64,000 nucleotides of DNA, from positions 124,001 through 188,000 of the forward strand of contig NZ_LMDV01000009.1 of the NCBI RefSeq assembly GCF_001425175.1, written 5' to 3'. The notes below the pieces were generated by a model. The model was not told where the DNA came from and made no database searches. It saw only the letters and a program-made list of their open reading frames with translations. This DNA comes from Nocardioides sp. Root1257 (lineage in GTDB: Bacteria; Actinomycetota; Actinomycetes; Propionibacteriales; Nocardioidaceae). This document shows positions 7,700 through 16,510 of the stretch, piece by piece. How positions within the stretch are numbered: the first letter of the stretch is position 1; each line of letters opens with the position of its first letter. A program made the translations under genes and the position numbers.

Positions 7700-8554
7700 A
7701 TGGGGGTCGTCAACACCGTCCTCGGGCCGGTGCCGGCGGACGAGCTGGGAGTCGTCGCGGTGCACGAGGCCCTGCTGTCGGTGGTGCCGGGAGCGCAGTA
7801 CGCGCACGACATCACCATCGATCGGGCCGAGGTCTTCGCGACGCTCGAGCGCGAGCTGCGGGCGTTTCACACCGCGGGTGGCGGCACCGTCGTCGACAGC
7901 ACCGGGATGTTCCACGGCCGCGACGTGCGGCTGCTCGAGGCGCTGTCCCGTACGACGGGGGTGCACCTTGTCGCCTCCACCGGCATGGGGCCGGAGGCGC
8001 TGCTCGGCGGCTACTTCCTCACCCCGCAGACCAACCCGCCGACGCCGTGGCCGGCGGAGCGGTTCGCCGACCTCTTCGGCCGCGAGGTCGCCGAGGGCAT
8101 GGTCGTGCCGCGCGTCGAGCGCCGCGGGGCGGCCGGCCTGGTCACCACCGCGACCACCCGCGGCGGCCGCACCGCCACCGACGAGAGCCTGCTGCAGGGC
8201 GTGGCTCGCGCGGCACTCGCGACCGGCGCCCCGGTCTCGCTGCGGATCGACGACGTCGACGACCTCGACGTCGTGCTCAAGGAGGGGCTGCCGGCCCGCC
8301 GCGTCGCGGTCGTCACCGACGACCCCGCGGCCGCGATCGATCGCGGCGCCTACGTCGTGGTCACCGACCCCGCCCTCGTCGGGACGCTCCCGGCCGAGCG
8401 CGTGCTGCTGGCCACCGGGGGCGTCGGCGTCTCGTTCGGCGAGGACGCCCCGGCCGCGTCGTACGCCGACCTGCCGACCGCCCTCGCCGGCGACGTCGCC
8501 CACCAGGTGCTCGTCGCCAACCCGCGCGACCTGCTCACGATCGAGGAGAGCTGA
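7700..8554 (+). CDS. Phosphotriesterase-like protein lacking metal ligands
   Basis: 284 residues, with ATG after AAGGGAG. It aligns with the next gene from residue 1 (NTVLG-VPA-ELG-VAVHE) and is a paralogue in the amidohydrolase/phosphotriesterase family. All six metal-site positions are changed relative to that neighbour: the second His of HxH is Ala24, the bridging Lys is Thr149, the two later His are Arg182 and Thr, and the final Asp is Gly. It is also about 37 residues shorter. It cannot bind the usual binuclear centre. The frame is intact and coupled to the active paralogue (2-base gap), so a partner or regulatory role is more likely than decay. Confidence 0.75.
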   Translation: MGVVNTVLGPVPADELGVVAVHEALLSVVPGAQYAHDITIDRAEVFATLERELRAFHTAGGGTVVDSTGMFHGRDVRLLEALSRTTGVHLVASTGMGPEALLGGYFLTPQTNPPTPWPAERFADLFGREVAEGMVVPRVERRGAAGLVTTATTRGGRTATDESLLQGVARAALATGAPVSLRIDDVDDLDVVLKEGLPARRVAVVTDDPAAAIDRGAYVVVTDPALVGTLPAERVLLATGGVGVSFGEDAPAASYADLPTALAGDVAHQVLVANPRDLLTIEES

Positions 8555-8556
8555 CC

Positions 8557-9522
8557 ATGTCCCACGTCAACACCGTCCTCGGCCTGGTGCCCGCCGCGGA
8601 GCTCGGCTTCGTCGCCGTCCACGAGCACATCGGCTACGGCATGCCCGGCTCCGAGCTCGACACCCAGTGGTGGAAGACGCCCGAGCAGCGCTACGAGGAG
8701 ACCGTCCCCAAGCTGCGGCAGTTCCATCAGAACGCCCAGCCGTACGGCGCCGCGACGTTCGTCGACGCCACCGGCATCTGCAACGGCCGCGACGTCTCCT
8801 ACTACCAGTCGCTGTCGGAGAAGACCGGAGTGCACATCGTCGCCTCGACCGGCTTCGTCGGCGGCGACACCGCCCTGCCGTTCTTCGAGCGCGCCAGCGT
8901 CGACTACCTCACCGAGCAGTTCCTGCACGAGATCACCGTCGGCATGGGGATGACCGGCGCGAAGGCCGGGATCATCAAGGTCGGCGTCAGCCGCGGGTTC
9001 CTGATGAAGGAGCTCGACCTGCGCATCTACCGGGCCGCGGCCCGGGCGGCACTCGCCACCGGCGTACCGATCTTCACCCACCTCGCCGTCAACGCCGAGC
9101 CCGCGATCGAGATCTTCGAGGATGAGGGCCTGCCGCTGGACCGGGTGCTCTTCGGGCACGCCGACGACGGCATCAGCCAGGGCAAGGTGCGCGACCGCTG
9201 GATCGCCGAGCAGGGCGGGCGGATCGGCTTCGACACCTTCGGCTACGACCTCGAGCTGCCCGACCCGCCGTTCTGGGGCCGGCCCCGCCAGGAGCGGCTC
9301 GACCACTTCCTCGGCTACCTGCGCGACGGCCTGGTCGACAGCGTGCTCGCCTCCGCCGACGCCAACTGCAGCCCGCTCGGCTGGCCCGGAGTGAAGGGCC
9401 ACACCGTCAACTACCTCTTCGACGTGCTCATCCCCGCGCTCCACGACGCCGGGGTCGACGACGCCACGATCCGCAGGATCTTCGTCGAGCTGCCCGCCTC
9501 CTTCCTGTCCCTCCAGAGCTGA
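8557..9522 (+). CDS. Phosphotriesterase-family metal-dependent hydrolase
   Basis: 321 residues, TIM-barrel amidohydrolase of the phosphotriesterase/lactonase group. All ligands of a binuclear metal centre are visible: His22 and His24 (VHEHIG), carbamylated Lys141 (AGIIKVGVSRG), His175 (TH), His201 (GHADD) and Asp268 (ASADAN). Native substrates in this family are usually lactones or esters rather than organophosphates; the substrate here is not determined. It sits in a catabolic operon with a flavin monooxygenase and three other hydrolases, which suits ring or lactone opening after hydroxylation. Confidence 0.88.
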   Translation: MSHVNTVLGLVPAAELGFVAVHEHIGYGMPGSELDTQWWKTPEQRYEETVPKLRQFHQNAQPYGAATFVDATGICNGRDVSYYQSLSEKTGVHIVASTGFVGGDTALPFFERASVDYLTEQFLHEITVGMGMTGAKAGIIKVGVSRGFLMKELDLRIYRAAARAALATGVPIFTHLAVNAEPAIEIFEDEGLPLDRVLFGHADDGISQGKVRDRWIAEQGGRIGFDTFGYDLELPDPPFWGRPRQERLDHFLGYLRDGLVDSVLASADANCSPLGWPGVKGHTVNYLFDVLIPALHDAGVDDATIRRIFVELPASFLSLQS

Positions 9523-9532
9523 GAGAGAACCC

Positions 9533-10621
9533 ATGGACATCACCGGACTCACCGTCGCCGTCGTCGGCGCCGGGTACGGCGGCGCCGCGGCCGCCCGCGC
9601 GCTCGCCAACCTCGGCGCGGACGTCACCGTCTACGAGCAGGCCACCGAGATCCGCGAGGTCGGCGCCGGCATCGGCCTGCGCCCCTCCTCGATGGGCCAG
9701 TTCAACCGCTGGGGCATCGGCGACGCGATCAAGGCGGCCAGCTCGCCCAGCGACGGCTTCGAGATCCTCACCGCCGACGACCACCGGATCGCCCGCGAGG
9801 AGTGGCCCGAGAAGTCGACGTACGGCGAGACCACGCAGCTGATCCACCGCGGCGACTTCATCGAGGCGCTCGTCGGGGTGCTGCCCCCGGGCATGGTCAG
9901 GCTCGGCCACCGGCTCGAGAAGGTCGTCGACGACGGGGGCGCGGCGACCCTGCACTTCGCCAACGGCGAGACCGTCACCGCCGACCTGGTCGTCGGCGCC
10001 GACGGCATCAAGTCGATCGTGCGCGAGCAGCTCTTCAGCGACGCGCAGCCGGTCTTCGCCGGCGAGCACGCCTACCGCGCCGTCATCGACATCGACGCCA
10101 CGGCCGGCATGTGCGACGACGGCGACCTGCGGATGTACATCGGCCGTGGCACCAAGGTCTACCTGCTCCCGCTCCTGCACCGCGGCCAGGTCTCCTTCGA
10201 CATCACCGCCCTGCACCCCGACGGCACCTGGGCCCCCGCCGTCAGCAAGGACGACATCGTCCGCACGGTCGCGGGCTTCGACGAGCGGATCGTGCGGATG
10301 ACCGAGGGCCTCGACATGGAGACCGTCAACGCCCGCGCCGTCTACGACATCGACCCCGTCGACACCTGGCACTCCGACTCCGTCGTCCTCATCGGCGACG
10401 CCGCGCACGCCATGTGCCACCACCAGGGGCAGGGCGCCAACTCGGCGATCCTCGACGCCGGCGCCCTCGCCGACGCGCTCGCCGCCGCCGGCACGGTCGC
10501 CGAGGCCCTGGCCGCCTTCCAGGCGACCCGCAAGCCGGTCACCGACGAGCTGCAGCGGATCTCGCGCAACGGCTGGACCGCCGACGAGCTCGACGAGGTC
10601 TTCCCCGGGCAGAAGGGCTGA
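9533..10621 (+). CDS. FAD-dependent aromatic monooxygenase
   Basis: 362 residues, single-component class A flavoprotein hydroxylase. Motifs: GxGxxG near residues 11-16 (VVGAGYGGAAAA), the DG motif (GADGIKS, about 163-169) and GD motif (GDAAHAMCHHQGQGAN, about 286-301). This places it with salicylate/6-hydroxynicotinate-type hydroxylases. It should add hydroxyl to, or oxidatively decarboxylate, an activated ring using NAD(P)H. It follows the active phosphotriesterase homologue by 10 bases in the same operon. Substrate unknown. Confidence 0.88.
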   Translation: MDITGLTVAVVGAGYGGAAAARALANLGADVTVYEQATEIREVGAGIGLRPSSMGQFNRWGIGDAIKAASSPSDGFEILTADDHRIAREEWPEKSTYGETTQLIHRGDFIEALVGVLPPGMVRLGHRLEKVVDDGGAATLHFANGETVTADLVVGADGIKSIVREQLFSDAQPVFAGEHAYRAVIDIDATAGMCDDGDLRMYIGRGTKVYLLPLLHRGQVSFDITALHPDGTWAPAVSKDDIVRTVAGFDERIVRMTEGLDMETVNARAVYDIDPVDTWHSDSVVLIGDAAHAMCHHQGQGANSAILDAGALADALAAAGTVAEALAAFQATRKPVTDELQRISRNGWTADELDEVFPGQKG

Positions 10622-10625
10622 GGCG

Positions 10626-11444
10626 GTGCAGCTCGACCCCGTCGCGATGCGCGCCGCCGAGGAGGCGGCCGTGCTCCCGCTCGCCGACCGGCTGCCCCTG
10701 CACTCCGTCGAGGACACGACGTACGACGGCGTGCCGGTGCGGGTGTACGGCTCGACCACCGACGCCGTCATCGTCTACATCCACGGCGGCGCGTTCTTCC
10801 TCGGCAGCCTGGAGACCCACGACCACGTCGCGCGCGAGCTCGCCGTCGCCACCGGGCTGCGCGTGGTCGCGGTCGACTACCGGCGGGCGCCCGAGGCGGC
10901 GTACCCGGCCGGCCTCGACGACTGCTACGCCGTCGTCCGGTCCATCACCAAGGACGGCGGCTCCGTCGCTCTCGTCGGCGACAGCTCGGGCGGCAACTTC
11001 GCGGCCGCGGTCGCGGCGATGGCCCTCGACGACGGGCTCGCGGGCATCACCCATCAGGTGCTGCTCTATCCGTCGCTCGACCTCGACTTCGACGAGAGTC
11101 GCTACGGATCACTCGTCGAGAACGCCGTCGGCCACGGCCTCGAGACCGCCGGGCTGAAGCCCTTCAACGCCTTCTACGTCGACAGCGGCGCCGACCCGGC
11201 CCTCCCCTCCGTCTCGCCGATCAAGCGCACGGACCTGACCGGGCTGCCGCCGGCGCTGGTCGTCACCGCCGAGCACGACCCGCTGCGCGACGAGGGCGAG
11301 CTCTACGGCCGCCGCCTGCAGGAGGCCGGCGTCGACGCGACGGTCAGCAGGTACGCCGGCGCCGGGCACGGCTTCGTGCAGTTCCTCGGCTCGGACCCGC
11401 GCTTCCACCGGGTGTACGACGAGATCGCCACCTTCCTCTCATGA
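10626..11444 (+). CDS. Alpha/beta hydrolase, hormone-sensitive-lipase family
   Basis: 272 residues with a GTG start four bases after the previous stop. The oxyanion-hole motif HGGA (53-56) and nucleophile motif GDSSGG (118-123, Ser120) define the HSL esterase family. EHDPLRDEG supplies the acid and AGHGF the catalytic His. It should cleave small acyl esters. It overlaps the next gene by ATGA. Confidence 0.9.
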   Translation: MQLDPVAMRAAEEAAVLPLADRLPLHSVEDTTYDGVPVRVYGSTTDAVIVYIHGGAFFLGSLETHDHVARELAVATGLRVVAVDYRRAPEAAYPAGLDDCYAVVRSITKDGGSVALVGDSSGGNFAAAVAAMALDDGLAGITHQVLLYPSLDLDFDESRYGSLVENAVGHGLETAGLKPFNAFYVDSGADPALPSVSPIKRTDLTGLPPALVVTAEHDPLRDEGELYGRRLQEAGVDATVSRYAGAGHGFVQFLGSDPRFHRVYDEIATFLS

Positions 11445-12349
11445 GCGTCGTCGTCCACCCGATCGCCGCGCCCTGGGGCCGCTTCGCGCTCTACAGCTTC
11501 CTCATCGACGGCCCCGAGCTCGCGATCGTCGACACCGGCGTCACGGCCTCGGCCGCCGGGATCCCCGCCGAGCTGGAGCGGCTCGGCCGGCGGATCGAGG
11601 ACGTCCGCTGGATCCTGCTCACCCACGGCCACATCGACCACGTCGGCGGCGCCCACGCGCTCTGGGAGGCGACCGGCCGACGCGCCGAGGTCGTCATCTC
11701 CGCGACCGATGCGCCCTTCCTGCGCAGCCGTCGGGCCCACGTCGACGAGGCCCTCGCGCTGCGGGGCGCGTACGTCGACGCCGCCGCTCTCGAGGCCGCG
11801 AAGACGGCCGAGGCGCTCGACGCCATCTCCGGCGAGCTGGAGCCGACCCGGACCGTCGACGACGGCGACGTGCTCGACCTCGGCGGCATCGAGGTGCGCG
11901 TCGTGGCGGTGCCGGGCCACACGCAGGGCGCCGTCGCGTACGTCGTGGACGGGCACGTCTTCGTCGGCGACGCCGTCCAGGGCTACGGCGCGGCCAGCGG
12001 CTTCCCGGGCTACGAGGACCCCGACGCCTACCGGGCGTCGCTGGAGAAGGTGCTCGCCCTCGAGCCGCGACACCTCTACCTCGGGCACCCCTACCGCCGC
12101 GCGGACGGCACGCCCTTCCCCGTCGACCTCGACGAGGCCGGCGCCCGCGAGGCGCTGCAGACCAGCCTCGACCGCGAGGCGCAGGTCCGGACGGCGGTCA
12201 CGGCCATCGCCCCGGCCGAGTCGGCCTCGGCGTACTCACCCTTCGAGCGGGTCGCCCACGAGCTCGGCTACGCCGGCGACCCGACCCTCGAGCCCTCGCC
12301 CTTCTTCACCACGCTGCACGGCTACACCCAGGAGGCACGCCATGTCTGA
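11441..12349 (+). CDS. Metallo-beta-lactamase-fold hydrolase
   Basis: 302 residues. The zinc motif THGHIDH is at residues 61-67. A further His in GHTQG, Asp in VGDAVQG and His in LGHPYRR complete a glyoxalase II-like site. Likely substrates are thioesters or lactones; nothing points to beta-lactams. It overlaps both neighbours (ATGA before, 8 bases after), so it is co-translated with the catabolic operon. Confidence 0.88.
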   Translation: MSVVVHPIAAPWGRFALYSFLIDGPELAIVDTGVTASAAGIPAELERLGRRIEDVRWILLTHGHIDHVGGAHALWEATGRRAEVVISATDAPFLRSRRAHVDEALALRGAYVDAAALEAAKTAEALDAISGELEPTRTVDDGDVLDLGGIEVRVVAVPGHTQGAVAYVVDGHVFVGDAVQGYGAASGFPGYEDPDAYRASLEKVLALEPRHLYLGHPYRRADGTPFPVDLDEAGAREALQTSLDREAQVRTAVTAIAPAESASAYSPFERVAHELGYAGDPTLEPSPFFTTLHGYTQEARHV

Positions 12350-14060
12350 CGTCCGCATCATCGAGGCCGGCACCCAGAAGATCGCCGTCCGCAAGGACCT
12401 CCGCGTGCCGATGCGCGACGGCGTCACCCTCGTCGCCGACGCCTACCACGGCACCGACGACAGGCCGCGCCCGGCGCTCGTCGCCCTGTCGCCGTACGGC
12501 AAGGAGCTCCAGGCGCTAGCACTGACGACGCCGCCGCAGCGGCGTCCGAGCCCGATGTGGGACGGCTGCATCGAGGCCGGCGACATCGCCCGCGTCGTGG
12601 CCGAGGACTACGTGCACGTGATCGGCGACCTGCGGGGGTCCGGTGGCTCCGAGGGGGAGCACGTCGGCAACTACAACGCCGGCGGCGTCTCGCTCGGCCA
12701 GGACGCCTACGACGTCATCGAGTGGGTCGCGGCGCAGCCGTGGTGCGACGGCAACGTCGGGATGATCGGCATCTCCTACTTCGGGTCGATGCAGGTGCTG
12801 GCCGCGGCCGAGCGGCCGCCGTCGCTCAAGGCGATCTTCGTCAGCGGCGGGCACTACGACTTCTACGAGACGACCTACCACGGCGGCGTCATGTGGTTCA
12901 TGCCGCGCGCGGCGCGCGAGGGCCGCGGCGGCGACTCGGGCTGGGCGTTCACCGACGGCGTGAAGTCGCGGATGCTCGAGACGCACTCCCCGGAGAAGGT
13001 CCGGGCCCTGGTCGCCGAGCGCCTGCAGGACCCCGACGTCGCCGCGTGGCCCAACCTCGTGCACGTCCTGCACTACCCCAAGAACCACGAGGCGTGGTTC
13101 GACATCGTGATGAACGACCTCGATGGCGAGTGGTACGAGGAGCGCAACCCGATCACGCTCGCGCCGCAGATCGACATCCCCGTCTGGGTGCAGCTCGACC
13201 AGGGCCGCGGCTGGACCCTCGACGGCACCATCGAGCTCTTCCACGCCCTGAAGGGCCCGAAGAAGCTGTCGATCGGGCCCTACCCGCCCATGCAGTCGCG
13301 CCCCTTCATCGAGGAGCACGACCGGATGTTCCGCTGGTACGACCACTGGCTCAAGGGCATCGACACCGGCGTCATGGACGAGCCCGCCGTCGACGTGCAC
13401 GTCGAGGGCTCGCGGCAGTACGTCGTGGGCGACACCTGGCCGCCGAAGCCGGTCGAGCACCGCGAGCTCTTCCTGCGCCCGCGCCGCAAGCTCTCCCCCG
13501 AGCCCGAGACGATGGGCACCGAGCACGCCGCGCCCGACGGGTTCTACCAAGCCCCGCTGACCGTGACCGACCAGGTCGAGATGCTCTCCTGGAGCACCGA
13601 GCCCTTCACGGAACCGGTCGAGATGATCGGCACCGGGGCGGCCCACCTCTTCGTCGAGATCGACCAGCCGGACACCAACCTCATCCTGCGCTTCTGGGAC
13701 GAGGCGCCCGGTGGCAAACGTCAGCTCGTCACCACGGCGTACCTCAAGGCCTCGCACCGCGAGCTCGACGAGGAGCGCTCGTCGTACGGCGACCCCGTGC
13801 ACCCGCACACGCGCGCGGTGCCGGTCGAGCTGGGCGTGATCGAGGAGTACGTGCTGCGGGTCTACCCCTTCGCGACGACGTTCCTGCCGGGCCACCGCCT
13901 GGTCGTCGAGCTCTCGAACGACGAGCCGCTCGCCGACGCGCACAACGCCCTGCTGCCCCCGGACGCCTTCCACCTGCCGGTCGGACGGCCCGTCACCCAC
14001 AAGGTCTACCGCGACGCCACGCACCCGTCCCGGCTGGTACTGCCGTTCACCGTGGGCTGA
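12342..14060 (+). CDS. CocE/NonD-family (X-Pro-type) hydrolase
   Basis: 572 residues. The N-terminal alpha/beta-hydrolase domain carries the nucleophile elbow GISYFG (Ser145) and the RGSGGSEG loop typical of cocaine-esterase/X-Pro dipeptidyl-peptidase relatives. The C-terminal third is a jelly-roll domain that closes the site (VEIDQPDTNLILRFWDEA region). The family cleaves esters or amides of small acids. Last gene of the operon; its end overlaps the convergent IclR gene by 14 bases. Confidence 0.88.
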   Translation: MSDVRIIEAGTQKIAVRKDLRVPMRDGVTLVADAYHGTDDRPRPALVALSPYGKELQALALTTPPQRRPSPMWDGCIEAGDIARVVAEDYVHVIGDLRGSGGSEGEHVGNYNAGGVSLGQDAYDVIEWVAAQPWCDGNVGMIGISYFGSMQVLAAAERPPSLKAIFVSGGHYDFYETTYHGGVMWFMPRAAREGRGGDSGWAFTDGVKSRMLETHSPEKVRALVAERLQDPDVAAWPNLVHVLHYPKNHEAWFDIVMNDLDGEWYEERNPITLAPQIDIPVWVQLDQGRGWTLDGTIELFHALKGPKKLSIGPYPPMQSRPFIEEHDRMFRWYDHWLKGIDTGVMDEPAVDVHVEGSRQYVVGDTWPPKPVEHRELFLRPRRKLSPEPETMGTEHAAPDGFYQAPLTVTDQVEMLSWSTEPFTEPVEMIGTGAAHLFVEIDQPDTNLILRFWDEAPGGKRQLVTTAYLKASHRELDEERSSYGDPVHPHTRAVPVELGVIEEYVLRVYPFATTFLPGHRLVVELSNDEPLADAHNALLPPDAFHLPVGRPVTHKVYRDATHPSRLVLPFTVG

Positions 14061-14751
14061 CGCCGAGGTCCGACTCGATCCCGCGGGCGGCGGCCTGGAG
14101 GGTGGCGACGAGACGGGGCAGCTCGGCCTTGTCGTAGCGCACGCTCGGCATCGAGACCGAGAGCCCGGCCAGGGCGGAGCCGTCGGCGTCCCGAACGGGT
14201 ACACCGACGGCGACCACACCCTTCTCCGATCGACCCTGGTTGACGGCGAAGCCCTGCCGGCGGATCCGACTCAGCTCCCGGTCTCCGGCCGAGTCCACAG
14301 GATCCTCGGCGAGCAGCAGCATCCCGGCGGTCGTCTGCCCGACCGGGAAGACCATGCCCTCGCGCGACCCCACGCGCAGCGCCTGGTCGCACTCCACGCT
14401 GGCGATGAAGCGCGCGGTGTCGCCGGTGCGGATGCCGACGTTGGCGGACTCGCGGAGCAGGTCGACGAGGCGGGCCAGGTGAGGCAGCGCGGCCGCCCGC
14501 AGCTGCGCCGTACGTGACCCGGAGTGCGCCGCGAGCTCGAGGACCGGCCCGGCGCGGTAGACCCGGCGCTCGTCCTGCACGGCGAAGTCGCGGTAGACGA
14601 GCATCGCCAGCAGGCGGTGGGCGGTCGAGCGGGCGACGCCCAGCCGCTCGGCGACCTCGGCGACCGTCAGCTCGCCCTCGAGCTGGAGCATCGTCGCGAT
14701 GCGCAGGGCATGGTCGACGCTGGTAACGGCGTACGGCGGCGGAGTCTTCAT
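14047..14751 (-). CDS. IclR-family transcriptional regulator
   Basis: 234 residues. Start at ATG 14751. The winged helix is about 8-70 (LTVAEVAERLGVARSTAHRL) and the GAF-like effector domain about 80-230. It is divergent from the phenol-type hydroxylase at 14807. An ATTCTG-N5-CAGAAT inverted repeat overlaps its own start codon. It probably controls that hydroxylase and itself; control of the hydrolase operon it abuts is also possible. Confidence 0.9.
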   Translation of the reverse strand: MKTPPPYAVTSVDHALRIATMLQLEGELTVAEVAERLGVARSTAHRLLAMLVYRDFAVQDERRVYRAGPVLELAAHSGSRTAQLRAAALPHLARLVDLLRESANVGIRTGDTARFIASVECDQALRVGSREGMVFPVGQTTAGMLLLAEDPVDSAGDRELSRIRRQGFAVNQGRSEKGVVAVGVPVRDADGSALAGLSVSMPSVRYDKAELPRLVATLQAAARGIESDLGVSPR

Positions 14752-14766
14752 TCTGCACACCAGAAT
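14750..14766. promoter_or_regulatory. Inverted repeat in IclR/hydroxylase intergenic region
   Basis: ATTCTG-CACAC-CAGAAT is a perfect 6-5-6 inverted repeat in the 55-base gap between divergent genes, touching the IclR start codon. Size and position suit an IclR operator that would block IclR translation or transcription and could activate the hydroxylase. No matching second site was seen. Confidence 0.45.
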
Positions 14767-14806
14767 TACCTGTTCCGTCATGTGACGCAAGCCGCAGTCT
14801 GGAGGC

Positions 14807-16510
14807 ATGCAGCAAACCGACGTCGACGTCCTCGTCGTGGGCACCGGCCCCGCGGGGCTCGTGCTCGCCGCCCAGCTGGCCCGCTTCCCGTCGATCCGCA
14901 CCCGGGTCGTCGAGCGGCGCGACGGTCCGCTCGAGCTCGGCCAGGCCGACGGGGTCGCGTGCCGCACCCTCGAGATGCTGCGGGCCTTCGGGATCGCCGG
15001 CCGGGTCATGGAGGAGGCCTACTGGGTCAACGAGACCCGCTTCTGGCGCCCCGACGCCGGGCAGGACGGCGGCATCGTCCGGTCCGGTCGCGTGCAGGAC
15101 GTCGCGGACGGCCTGAGCGAGATGCCGCACGTGATCCTCAACCAGGCCAGGGTCCACGACCACCTGCTCGACCAGATGCGGGCGTCGGGACTCGAGCCGA
15201 CGTACGGTGCCGAGCTGGTCGACCTCGTGGTCCCCGACGGACCGGGACCCGTCACCGCCACCCTGCGCGACGTGCGCACGGGCGCGACCGAGAGCGTGCG
15301 CGCGTCGTACGTCGTGGGCTGCGACGGCGCGCGCAGCCGGGTGCGCGAGGCGATCGGTCGGCAACTGCACGGCGACCGCGCCGACCACGCGTGGGGCGTC
15401 CTGGACGTCTTCGTCGACACCGACTTCCCCGACATCCGGTTCAAGGCCGCCATCCAGTCGGCCGGCCACGGCAGCATCCTGCTGATCCCGCGGGAGGGCG
15501 GCCGGATGGTCCGCCTCTACGTCGACCTCGGCACGGTGACGCCCGACAACCGCGACGCCATCCGCACGATGACCCCCGACGACGTCGCCGCGGTCGCGCA
15601 ACGGGTGCTGCAGCCCTACACGATCGAGGTACGCGAGACGGTGTGGTTCTCCGTCTACGAGGTCGCCCAGCGGATCGCCGACGGCTTCGACGACGGCGTC
15701 GGCCGCGGTCGGGCGCCACGCGTCTTCATCGCCGGCGACGCCTGCCACACCCACAGCGCCAAGGCCGGCCAGGGCATGAACGTCTCGATGCAGGACGCGT
15801 TCAACCTGGGCTGGAAGCTGGCGGCGGTCCTGGAGGGACGAGCCGACGCCGACCTGCTGACGACGTACGACGAGGAGCGCCGCCCGGTCGCCCAGGAGCT
15901 CATCGACTTCGACCGCGAGTGGCAGGCGATGCTCGCCAGCCCGCCGAGCGAGCAGGTAGCCGACTACTTCGTCCGTCAGGGCCGCTACACGGCCGGCGTC
16001 GCCACCCACTATCCCGCCGGGCGGCTCGTCGGCACGGACGAGCACCAGCACCTCGCTGCGGGCTTCGTCGTCGGGACCCGCTTCCACTCGGCGCCCGTCA
16101 CCCGGATCGCCGACGGGCGGCGCGTGGAGCTCGGGCACGCCGCCACCGCCGACGGTCGCTGGCGTCTCTACGCGTTCGCCGGCGCAGACCTGGACCGGTG
16201 GCGGTCGGCGATCGGTCGGTTGGACGGCGGGTCGCTCGACGTGATCGGCGTCGTCCCCGGCGACAGCCACACCACCGAGGACCTCGGCCTTCCGGTCGCC
16301 CGCGACCACGCGTACGCCGCCACCACCGGCGGCCGCGTCGGCGAGGAGGACATCTTCGACCTGCGCGGCGTCGACCCGGAGCGCGGCGCACTGGTGCTGG
16401 TGCGTCCCGACCAGTACGTCGCCCAGGTGCTGCCCCTCGACGGCAGTCAGCCGACGTCGCGCATCCGCTCGGCCAGCTCGGCGCGGGAGCCGATGCCCAG
16501 CTTCGTGTAG
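14807..16510 (+). CDS. Phenol 2-monooxygenase-type flavoprotein hydroxylase
   Basis: 567 residues. The N-terminal FAD domain has GTGPAG (about 12-17), and GQADGVACRTLEML is characteristic of the phenol hydroxylase/3-hydroxybenzoate hydroxylase branch. FIAGDACHTHSAKAGQGMN is the GD motif. The last 170 residues form the thioredoxin-like C-terminal domain of this branch, ending LVRPDQYVAQ. It should ortho-hydroxylate a phenolic substrate with NADPH and O2. Its 3' end overlaps the convergent LuxR-type gene by 64 bases; both ends look genuine. Confidence 0.9.
   Translation: MQQTDVDVLVVGTGPAGLVLAAQLARFPSIRTRVVERRDGPLELGQADGVACRTLEMLRAFGIAGRVMEEAYWVNETRFWRPDAGQDGGIVRSGRVQDVADGLSEMPHVILNQARVHDHLLDQMRASGLEPTYGAELVDLVVPDGPGPVTATLRDVRTGATESVRASYVVGCDGARSRVREAIGRQLHGDRADHAWGVLDVFVDTDFPDIRFKAAIQSAGHGSILLIPREGGRMVRLYVDLGTVTPDNRDAIRTMTPDDVAAVAQRVLQPYTIEVRETVWFSVYEVAQRIADGFDDGVGRGRAPRVFIAGDACHTHSAKAGQGMNVSMQDAFNLGWKLAAVLEGRADADLLTTYDEERRPVAQELIDFDREWQAMLASPPSEQVADYFVRQGRYTAGVATHYPAGRLVGTDEHQHLAAGFVVGTRFHSAPVTRIADGRRVELGHAATADGRWRLYAFAGADLDRWRSAIGRLDGGSLDVIGVVPGDSHTTEDLGLPVARDHAYAATTGGRVGEEDIFDLRGVDPERGALVLVRPDQYVAQVLPLDGSQPTSRIRSASSAREPMPSFV

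Noticed and set aside
7700..8554. Pseudogene call for the first phosphotriesterase homologue
   Set aside because: The frame is intact with a good ribosome-binding site and tight coupling to the next gene. Loss is limited to the metal ligands and some length, which fits a maintained pseudoenzyme better.
11441..12349. Beta-lactamase resistance gene
   Set aside because: The zinc motif is generic to the metallo-beta-lactamase fold, and the operon context is catabolic. Nothing indicates beta-lactam hydrolysis.
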